9,525 nucleotides of DNA from Bryobacterales bacterium (GTDB lineage Bacteria > Cyanobacteriota > Vampirovibrionia > Obscuribacterales > Obscuribacteraceae): assembly GCA_903970295.1 (NCBI GenBank), contig CAJCHQ010000688.1, forward strand, positions 1 through 9,525, given 5' to 3'. Position 1 is the stretch's first letter. Every line of letters starts with the position of its first letter. The translations under genes were made by a program, and so were the position numbers. The notes below the pieces were generated by a model. It worked only from the letters and a program-made list of their open reading frames with translations, was not told where the DNA came from and made no database searches. Positions 1 to 6,385 of the stretch are shown piece after piece.

Positions 1-144
1 CAGATCTCCCTGTCCTTCCAGCGCGCAACTCTCACCCGGCGGTCGCCAGATTCCAAAAGAATTTGGCATGACCGCCACATCTCAGCGGCGCCTTTCACTA
101 CTGCTTCGAGCTGTAGGACGCCGTAGCAAATTGGAGGTTAACGT
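1..144. other. Leader / intergenic region upstream of the first prkA-like gene
   Basis: No complete gene is visible here. One forward frame stays open from the left edge to a TAG at about 124-126, and another to about 168, but neither has a recognisable product, so the tail of an upstream gene cannot be excluded. The region holds a long hairpin (38-76) and a strong ribosome binding site, GGAGG at 133-137, seven bases before the ATG at 145. I found no convincing sigma-70 promoter: TTGGCA at 63-68 looks like a -35 box but has no -10 partner at a normal distance and lies inside the hairpin arm. Confidence 0.5.
38..76. promoter_or_regulatory. Strong 16-bp stem-loop in the leader of the prkA-like operon
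   Basis: The outer stem is seven perfect pairs (GGCGGTC at 38-44 with GACCGCC at 70-76). After a two-base bulge (AT at 68-69), an inner stem of nine pairs follows (GCCAGATTC at 45-53 with GAATTTGGC at 59-67, one pair being G-U). The loop is CAAAA at 54-58. No T-run follows, so it is not a standard intrinsic terminator. It ends 68 bases before the prkA-like start. It could be a 5' UTR structure, a terminator-like end of an upstream transcript, or a palindromic protein-binding site. The pairing is directly visible; the role is inference. Confidence 0.6.
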
Positions 145-2382
145 ATGGCACGCAATCCTGACAGTCTGAAGAAAATCCTCCAACTCACTCCCCTTGCCGA
201 AAACTCCATCAAGTTCGAAGAGTTCCTGACCGCACTCCACGATCATCCTGGACGAGCAGATTCCGCTGCGGCGGTTCTGTTCAGGGCAATCATAGCGATG
301 GGTGAGGAGGACATTGAGAGCGAGCCCAGTGCCAAGCGTCGACAGTATCTAAGGATGCTGAAAGACCTCGGTATTCCGGCGCTCAAAGCCTTCCGCCACG
401 TGGCGGGAAGCCAACGATTCGCGATGCAACCCCTGTCGTTTCTGCGCTCAGCGGGCGACGGTGGTTCTCAGCGCCTGCAGATGATCATCTTCGACGGCGG
501 TCCCGGCTGCGGCAAGGACTACTTCAAAGATGGCATCGTCAACGCGCTCGAGTTCTACACGGAACAGGTCGAAAAGATCTACGCCGTCAAGGGCTGCCCG
601 CACAACGAAAATCCGATCAACTTGCTCAAACTGTTGAAAGCAGAGCAGTTGAAAGAACTAGCCACCGAGTTGGAAATTCCAGAGCTGACTAAGGTCGTCG
701 ATCTGGCTTGCGAGCCCTGCCCGCACTGCTACAAGCAGCTCATGGGCACGGTTCAAGAGCCCAAAAAGACGCCTAACTTCGACTGCGTCGAAGTGGTGCC
801 GATGCGAATTTCATCTCGCTCCACTGGTATTGCCGATTGGCAACCCGGCGGCAAGGTTTCACTCGTAGCGGCGCTAAGAAAAGCCAATCGCGGATTCATC
901 TCCATGCCCGACGCGTTCATCGAACGTGAATCGCGGCCGGGAGAAACCGACGAACGCCTGGTTCTACTTGACGTCACTCAGTATCACCGGCTGCCTGGGG
1001 ACACTGATGCTGAAGGCAACGTCAGCTCGAACAGCCCTCATGATGCGATTATTCTGGCCACAACCAATCGCAATGCGCTGGACAATTTCCTTGACTCCGT
1101 TCCGGACAAAGGAGCTTTCACCAGCCGAGCAGCGATTCTCAGGCTTCCCTACAACACGATTCGCTGTGAGGAAGTGCGGGCATATGAGACCGAACTGCGC
1201 AAGTACAGAAGCCGCGCGCATTTCGACCCACTGGTGCTCGAAGTTCTGGCTACACTGGCCGTGCTTAGCCGTCTGGCCAAGCCGCGCAAGAAAGGCAAAT
1301 TCGTTCACCCGCTGGACATCCTGAAACTCTATCAGGGCGACAGCATTCAACCGAAGCTACAACCCGAAGCTAACTTCGCGAAAATCTGGGAAGCGTCTTC
1401 GAGTGGCTCCTTCTTTTACGGCAAAGCTAACAACTGGGGACCGGTGGCGGACGATGATGATGATGATGCGAAGACACTGGTAATTCCTGAGGATATGCCG
1501 ATTTCGACCGAGCTTCTCTGGTCGATCGCCGATCCTGAAGAAGGCATGAACGGGCTCGACATGCGGCTGATGATGGGTCTTCTGTCGAGCATCAATCAAC
1601 TCGGTCTCAAGAAACCCGGCAAAGAGAAAGTTGTCAGTTCTCTGGAAGTGCTGGGCATCTTGCGCGGCGTTATCGCCAGGAAAGCCAGGGCGACGAACAC
1701 CAATACAACCGACCAGCAAGAAGTCTACAACCGCTGCTTGAAGTGGCTTGGTGGCGTGCCTGTACCCGGTGCAGAACCTTCTTCCACACCGGACATCATC
1801 GAATCGGAGTATCGCTTGATGCTGCGCGACATGCTGCTGTCCGTCTTCGCCCCGGATTACGAGGCGAGGGCTCAGAAACTTTTCACTGACTATCGCTTGC
1901 ATGCCACCGCTTTGTTAGAGGGCAAACCGACGGTCAAGGATCCTCAGCTGGGCACTATCCCGACTAATTCGGCAGTGGTCGACGAACTCGATCGTTACCG
2001 GGTTGGCAAAGGTCCGAAAGAGACTTTGACTGACAAAGACAAAGAATTTCGCGGTCAACTGGATGCGCTGATCAGCATTCTCCGCGATGAGTATAACGAA
2101 CAACATGCCAAAGACGGAGAGACTGCCACGCCGTTCAAAGCCAACTGGGAAACGATTCCCGAGATGGCCAGCGCGATTCGCGGCAAGCTTGACGGCGAAA
2201 TCGGCAAGCTAATCGACAAACTGATCACGACCGAGGTCAAGTCTGATCTCAGCTCGTGGGAACAAGAACAACTCACGCTCGCAGAGCAAGCGCTGGAGAA
2301 ACAGGGCTTCACCCATGGTCTCCACAAGCCGATTCTCGAGTACGCCAAACGGACCAAGGTCTGGTCTTTCAAGCTGAGCTAA
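145..2382 (+). CDS. PrkA/YeaG-type AAA+ serine protein kinase-like protein, paralog A (atypical Walker A)
   Basis: The 745-residue protein is a member of the PrkA (YeaG) family, cytoplasmic AAA+ proteins described as serine protein kinases, with ATP-dependent protease activity also reported for the Bacillus protein. Family landmarks appear in order: P-loop GGPGCGKD (118-125); GCPHNENP (150-157), like the family's GCPxHEEP; a C-x2-C-x2-C cluster (Cys189, 192, 195); the Walker B-like stretch ANRGFISMPD (247-256); the sensor-like ATTNRN (305-310); an arginine-finger-like FTSR (Arg328); an EGMNG motif before the C-terminal domain; and a PrkA-like C-terminus. It is longer than the usual roughly 640 residues. 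The oddity is the P-loop: Asp125 replaces the Ser/Thr that normally coordinates Mg, so ATPase activity may be altered. An unbroken run of six Asp lies at 436-441. The ATG at 145 is chosen because GGAGG sits seven bases upstream. The next gene starts 14 bases after the stop, so the two are surely cotranscribed. Confidence 0.88.
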   Translation: MARNPDSLKKILQLTPLAENSIKFEEFLTALHDHPGRADSAAAVLFRAIIAMGEEDIESEPSAKRRQYLRMLKDLGIPALKAFRHVAGSQRFAMQPLSFLRSAGDGGSQRLQMIIFDGGPGCGKDYFKDGIVNALEFYTEQVEKIYAVKGCPHNENPINLLKLLKAEQLKELATELEIPELTKVVDLACEPCPHCYKQLMGTVQEPKKTPNFDCVEVVPMRISSRSTGIADWQPGGKVSLVAALRKANRGFISMPDAFIERESRPGETDERLVLLDVTQYHRLPGDTDAEGNVSSNSPHDAIILATTNRNALDNFLDSVPDKGAFTSRAAILRLPYNTIRCEEVRAYETELRKYRSRAHFDPLVLEVLATLAVLSRLAKPRKKGKFVHPLDILKLYQGDSIQPKLQPEANFAKIWEASSSGSFFYGKANNWGPVADDDDDDAKTLVIPEDMPISTELLWSIADPEEGMNGLDMRLMMGLLSSINQLGLKKPGKEKVVSSLEVLGILRGVIARKARATNTNTTDQQEVYNRCLKWLGGVPVPGAEPSSTPDIIESEYRLMLRDMLLSVFAPDYEARAQKLFTDYRLHATALLEGKPTVKDPQLGTIPTNSAVVDELDRYRVGKGPKETLTDKDKEFRGQLDALISILRDEYNEQHAKDGETATPFKANWETIPEMASAIRGKLDGEIGKLIDKLITTEVKSDLSSWEQEQLTLAEQALEKQGFTHGLHKPILEYAKRTKVWSFKLS
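1450..1467 (+). repeat. Short GAT trinucleotide run encoding six aspartates
   Basis: GAC followed by five GAT codons gives six consecutive Asp (residues 436-441 of PrkA-like protein A), in the linker between the AAA+ core and the EGMNG-containing C-terminal domain. The repeat is exact at the DNA level after the first codon, so it could expand or contract by slippage without shifting the frame. An acidic linker could bind cations or act as a flexible spacer; this is speculation. Confidence 0.7.
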
Positions 2383-2396
2383 CAAGGAGAATTGCC

Positions 2397-4787
2397 ATGA
2401 GCAAAAATCAAAACATCCCCGTTGTCGACGGCAAGAATTATCTTCCCCGCGACCCTTTCCCCGCGCCCTTTGCGGGTCTTACAGCCACTCTGCGCGACCT
2501 CCTGAAAGTGGTGCGCGCCAACCCGGCTTATGTCGAATCGACGCATTCGGCTTTCGTCCGGCTCATCTCCCGTGGTGGCATCGATGAAATCGCCACTGCA
2601 GAAGCCCGCCGCCTGACCGGCAACGAGAACCTCTTCGCCTACAAGAACGTGACCAAGAAGTTCTTCGGTGTGGAAGAAGCTGTTTACGACATCTGTGTCG
2701 GCTACGGTCGTCAGGGTCAAGAAGGTGGTCGTGCCAAGCGCAAGGCCCTGATCATCCCTGGTGCTCCCGGTGCCGGCAAGTCTGATTTCGTCAACTTCTG
2801 CCAGCGCGAAGTGATGCGCTCGCGGGAGCCGATTCCGTTCCTTAAATACAGCTCGAACTACTGCAATCCGCTGAACGCACTGTTCCTGGCCAAGATCATC
2901 GCCCAGACCAAGGGTCATGATCTCTGGGACGCCACCCTGGAAGCGCTCGTCGGCATCATCGACGGTCTTGACCTGACCGGCGACTCCGAGCTGAACGTCA
3001 GAAACGGCAACCTCATCACCATCGCCACTAAATATGGTATCGCACCGGGGCAGGCTCTCACTTCTCAGGATCTCGCCGAGATCTGCATGAGGAGCGAGAA
3101 AGACTTCGTTGCCGCCATTTGCTTCGGGCTCGACCTCTCGCCGGCAACGGTGGATGCGCTCCTGCCGTCTGCCAACCTGGTCGATCCTTTCGTCAAGGAT
3201 GTGGTGCTCGGTCGCTACTTCGGCAAGTTCGGTCCTGACGCCAAGCCACTCGATGCCTGGAGCGATGATCTGGCCAACAAGAACAAGGGTCAGTCCAAGA
3301 CGCGCAAGCACGAAACGTATGGCGAATACGACACTCGCTATGCGGTCGAGCTCGGTGACTTCCCTCTCGACAATATGTTCATGTCGAAAGGTCAGGGCAT
3401 CGTCGACGTCGCCGAAGTACAGCCGATCAACTTCGACATCGCCGTCTGGCGCGGCGACAAGAAGCTGGCAACCATGGGTCTCTACGACGACGAAGATCCG
3501 CGCACTGCGTCTTTGTCCGGTTACTTCAACCGTGGCAAATTCTTCATCATGACGGAGATTTTCCGCAACCCGGTCGAAGGCTTCCGCGTTCTGCTCGAGT
3601 CCCTTGAAGGCGGCCGTCTGTCACTGCCTGAGCCACTCTCTGCTTTCCATCCGGAAGGCACCGGCTGGGAAGGCATGATCATCGGTCACGCCAACATGGA
3701 ACAGTGGCAGAAGTTTTACGGCAATGCCGATCACCTCGCTCACCTCGATCGCTTCAGCCCAAAGCCGTTCATCTATCCGCTGCGCCCCACTGCAGCTGCT
3801 CAGGTGACGGAGAAGCTTTACGCTGCTTCCAACCTCGGTCGCTCGCTCGCGCAGGGCGGTGTTCACCACGAGCCGTTGGCGTTCCTCTACAGCGGTTACT
3901 TCCGCGTCGCCACGCACCTCGACTGGCCTTCCAAGGGCAATCGTCCGGTTCTGGCGGTTCTGCGCGCGTATGACGGCAAGAAGGAACGTGACGCCTTCAT
4001 GGGCACTGACATCGACTTGCGCGCTCTGCGTGAGCAGGCTCCGATCGAAGGTCAGACCGGTATGTCTCCTCGTGCGCTGGACGATTTCCTCGGTCAGCTG
4101 GCGTCGGAGGCTCTCGCCGGTTTCGAACGGAACGAGCGTCCTTCACCCTGCTTCACGACCGCCGAACTGCGCGATCGCTTGAAGCAGTCGTTCAAGAACA
4201 ATCCGGCCATGTCCAAGAAAGACAAGGCGCAGTGGATCGGCTGGCTCGACAACGAGTTCGAGACGTTCCGCCGGCGGGAGCTGACCAAGGTCTACAAGGC
4301 CGCGTTCATTCCCAACTACAAGGACCTGTGCATCCAGTACTTCAAGAAGTACAGGGAATATGTGCGCGCCCTGTCGATCGGTCTGCGCCCGACCAGCACG
4401 GTCGGTGGGCAGGCAGTGACGCAGCGCGACATGGAAGCCTTCCTGCAGGAAATTGAGCGGGCTGAGGAGTTCAACATCAACTCCGCTCAGGCGCCCAAGT
4501 TCCGCACCGGCTTCATGGCTGCCTGCGAACTGTGGCAAGAACAGCACCCCGGCGGTGAACTGCCCTGGGACGTGCATGAGGGACTGAAGAACTGCATCGA
4601 GTCCTTCGTTCTGCGTAAGGCTGAGGACATTACAGGCGTAGTCGGTGTGACCGAAACCGATCCGGAAAAGCAGAAGAAAGTCGAGTCGGCACGGCAGAAC
4701 CTGGTCACGCACCACGGCTACTGCCCGTACTGCGCTTCCAAGCTGCTGGTTGAAGTCTCGCTCACTCGGGGCTTCCTCAAGGCTTAA
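2397..4787 (+). CDS. PrkA/YeaG-type AAA+ serine protein kinase-like protein, paralog B (canonical Walker A)
   Basis: This 796-residue protein is a second, very different PrkA-family member. It has a canonical P-loop GAPGAGKS (122-129) and a KYSSNYCNPLNALF stretch at the position of the family's GCPxHEEP segment. A Walker B-like RGKFFIMTEIF, the sensor-like GHANMEQW (430-437) and the arginine-finger-like HLDRF (449-453; Arg452) follow, the last two closely matching the family's HSNESEW and FLDR. The C-terminal domain begins with EGQTGMSPR, like the family's EGMDGVSPR, and the tail carries CPYC (Cys776, 779). The extra length over the usual roughly 640 residues lies mainly between the P-loop and Walker B. 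The ATG at 2397 is chosen because AAGGAG precedes it closely; an in-frame upstream extension would overlap paralog A. Lysine codons are about four-fifths AAG, unlike paralog A, suggesting stronger expression. A strong terminator lies 49 bases after the stop. As the paralog with intact ATP-binding residues, it is the likelier catalytic partner (inference). Confidence 0.85.
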   Translation: MSKNQNIPVVDGKNYLPRDPFPAPFAGLTATLRDLLKVVRANPAYVESTHSAFVRLISRGGIDEIATAEARRLTGNENLFAYKNVTKKFFGVEEAVYDICVGYGRQGQEGGRAKRKALIIPGAPGAGKSDFVNFCQREVMRSREPIPFLKYSSNYCNPLNALFLAKIIAQTKGHDLWDATLEALVGIIDGLDLTGDSELNVRNGNLITIATKYGIAPGQALTSQDLAEICMRSEKDFVAAICFGLDLSPATVDALLPSANLVDPFVKDVVLGRYFGKFGPDAKPLDAWSDDLANKNKGQSKTRKHETYGEYDTRYAVELGDFPLDNMFMSKGQGIVDVAEVQPINFDIAVWRGDKKLATMGLYDDEDPRTASLSGYFNRGKFFIMTEIFRNPVEGFRVLLESLEGGRLSLPEPLSAFHPEGTGWEGMIIGHANMEQWQKFYGNADHLAHLDRFSPKPFIYPLRPTAAAQVTEKLYAASNLGRSLAQGGVHHEPLAFLYSGYFRVATHLDWPSKGNRPVLAVLRAYDGKKERDAFMGTDIDLRALREQAPIEGQTGMSPRALDDFLGQLASEALAGFERNERPSPCFTTAELRDRLKQSFKNNPAMSKKDKAQWIGWLDNEFETFRRRELTKVYKAAFIPNYKDLCIQYFKKYREYVRALSIGLRPTSTVGGQAVTQRDMEAFLQEIERAEEFNINSAQAPKFRTGFMAACELWQEQHPGGELPWDVHEGLKNCIESFVLRKAEDITGVVGVTETDPEKQKKVESARQNLVTHHGYCPYCASKLLVEVSLTRGFLKA

Positions 4788-4836
4788 CCCTCCCGTCGAT
4801 AACAGCTGATTAGCGGCTTAGTCGAGGGTCAAACTG

Positions 4837-4889
4837 GCGGGATGGAGATGGTGCCTGCACCCAGGTGCCATCTCCGCTCCCGCTTTTTT
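4837..4889 (+). terminator. Strong Rho-independent terminator after the prkA-like pair
   Basis: A long GC-rich hairpin is followed at once by six T. The arms pair GCGGGA (4837-4842) with TCCCGC (4878-4883), GGAGATGG with CCATCTCC, and CCTG (4854-4857) with CAGG (4862-4865), with small internal mismatches and a four-base CACC loop. It lies between paralog B and the YhbH-like gene, so it divides the cassette into two transcriptional segments unless readthrough occurs. An unrelated inverted pair, ACCCTC at 4787-4792 with GAGGGT at 4824-4829, flanks it upstream. Confidence 0.9.
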
Positions 4890-4963
4890 GTTGCGAAAAA
4901 ACTTGACTAGCCCGCGCAGCGGTTATCGCGCGCCGGGTCAACTCTAGAACAAGGAGATTGATT
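4890..4963 (+). promoter_or_regulatory. Leader of the yhbH-spoVR segment with an imperfect hairpin
   Basis: Only 74 bases separate the terminator T-run from the YhbH-like ATG, so any local promoter must lie here or inside paralog B. The stretch contains an imperfect hairpin at 4903-4941: TTGAC pairs with GTCAA, CC with GG, and CGCGC (4913-4917) with GCGCG (4928-4932), around a ten-base loop. AAGGAG at 4951-4956 is the ribosome binding site. TTGACT at 4903-4908 resembles a -35 box, but no good -10 follows at 16-18 bases. The hairpin could be a transcript structure or an operator; no function is proven. Confidence 0.4.
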
Positions 4964-6376
4964 ATGAGTAAGCAATCCGACGGTAAAAACCGGCGAGGGA
5001 AAAAGATTTCTGGCAAGAACCCGGGGCATCTCGCGCCCACGCAAGAGCAGGAGATCATCGATCAGATGAATCAAGGGCTCGGCGAACAGGTTCCTTTCCA
5101 GGTCATGCCTGAGCCATCCTATCTCGATCGCACCAAACCGGACCGCGATCGCTTTCAACAGCGGATCAAACCGATGATCAATAAAGACCACATCAAAGAT
5201 TTGCTCCGCCGCGGCGGAAATTTCTTTGGTGGGCTCACCGCCGACGGTACCATGGGTATGTTGCGCGCCGGTGGCGATTGTGCTTTGCCCAATATTTTGC
5301 AGGGCGTGCGCATCTCAGGCACCGCCGGCAGTTTCAATCAGGTGCCGGCCAACGGTGTCACACTGCATGTACCGATGGCATCACTGCCAATCGGAATCGG
5401 CGAACCTCGCTGGCGCCCTGGCCGTGACAAGCCAGGCTCTGGCGGCGGCGGACCCGATGCCTCCGATGATCCGTCCGATCTCGTCTTCGTCGACATCTCG
5501 TGGGAAGAGTTGGCAGAAATGCTGGCTTTGCTCTTCGACTTGCCGTTCCTCGATCCCAAAGAAGCAGACAAGATCATGACGTACAGGCTGCGGATCAAGG
5601 GCATCAAGAAGACTGGACCCCAAGCACGTCTCGACAAAGAAGCCACCTATAAGGCTCGTCTCGAACGTTTCCGCGCAATCTACAATGCCCGCCCGGAAGA
5701 ATTTCCCGGTCTTTTGATCGATGATATTCCGACGGTTGAACAGTTTCCGTACGACAGCGCCGACCAGCGCTTCAAGCGGATCGAAGAGCAGTGGGACCCG
5801 GATTCGAAAGCAGTCGTCTTCTTCGAGTTCGATACTTCGGGCTCGATGGGTGGTGAACCAATGGCTATTGCTCGCTTCTACTTCCTCCTCAATCTAATCT
5901 GGTTGAGAGCGCGGTATGGCGAAGTGGAAGTCGTCCTCATCCCTCATAATGCCACCGCTTTCAGGGTCACAACCGAACAGGAATTTTTCACGATCGATGC
6001 CGGCGGCGGTACGGTCTTTTCACCCGCCCACGAACTGGCTATGGAAATCCGCCTGCGCGAATACCCGTCCAGCTCACACAACGCCTACGCTTTCCACGCC
6101 ACAGACGGCTACAACTTCGAGCCACCGGCCCAATTGGCCGAAGTGATAGACCGGATGTTGTCGCCCAGCGGAGGCAATTTCAACTTCTTCGGTTATCTGG
6201 AAATCGACCCCTACGGCTGGGACAGCGGCTCTTCGACCTGGGGTATGCAGGCGATCGAGCAGCTCTCGAGCGACGGTCGCGACCGCACCGGTTCGGCCAG
6301 AGTTCATTCAATCGATGATGTTCCTGAAGCCATGCGTCAAATCGTGGCTAAAGATCAGACCCCCGCGGAAAGCTAA
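4964..6376 (+). CDS. YhbH/YeaH-family (DUF444) von Willebrand A-like protein
   Basis: The 470-residue protein belongs to the YhbH/YeaH family, whose genes usually sit beside prkA. The N-terminal part has the family's basic DRxRFQQRIKPMI region, then a Gly-rich linker of the type PGSGGGG. The C-terminal half is a von Willebrand A-like domain with MIDAS metal-site elements: DTSGSM (290-295), a conserved Thr in GGGTVFSPA (Thr350), and Asp381 in HATDGYNF. These match the family's DVSGSM, GGTxxSSA and CSDGDNW segments, so the metal site looks intact. Such domains often act as adaptors for AAA+ ATPases, which fits a partnership with the PrkA-like proteins (inference). The ATG at 4964 is preferred over the in-frame TTG at 4958, because AAGGAG ends seven bases before it and would lie one base from the TTG. 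The spoVR-like gene starts nine bases downstream. Confidence 0.9.
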   Translation: MSKQSDGKNRRGKKISGKNPGHLAPTQEQEIIDQMNQGLGEQVPFQVMPEPSYLDRTKPDRDRFQQRIKPMINKDHIKDLLRRGGNFFGGLTADGTMGMLRAGGDCALPNILQGVRISGTAGSFNQVPANGVTLHVPMASLPIGIGEPRWRPGRDKPGSGGGGPDASDDPSDLVFVDISWEELAEMLALLFDLPFLDPKEADKIMTYRLRIKGIKKTGPQARLDKEATYKARLERFRAIYNARPEEFPGLLIDDIPTVEQFPYDSADQRFKRIEEQWDPDSKAVVFFEFDTSGSMGGEPMAIARFYFLLNLIWLRARYGEVEVVLIPHNATAFRVTTEQEFFTIDAGGGTVFSPAHELAMEIRLREYPSSSHNAYAFHATDGYNFEPPAQLAEVIDRMLSPSGGNFNFFGYLEIDPYGWDSGSSTWGMQAIEQLSSDGRDRTGSARVHSIDDVPEAMRQIVAKDQTPAES

Positions 6377-6385
6377 GGAGAAGCC

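Noticed and set aside
61..80. Sigma-54 type promoter (TTTGGCATG followed by CCACA)
   Set aside because: It matches the -24 element but has AC instead of the essential GC at -12, and it lies in the hairpin arm.
2256..2396. Upstream in-frame extension of paralog B
   Set aside because: It would overlap the end of paralog A by over 100 bases and lacks family similarity; the ATG at 2397 has a good ribosome binding site.
2379..3311. Long open frame on the minus strand (310 codons) opposite paralog B
   Set aside because: It lies wholly antisense to a gene with clear AAA+ motifs, has no recognisable domain, and is explained by the codon bias of the + strand gene.
4903..4931. Sigma-70 promoter starting at TTGACT
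   Set aside because: The -35 is good, but the bases at the expected -10 positions are TCGCGC-like; the best partner (TATCGC) is at only 15 bases.
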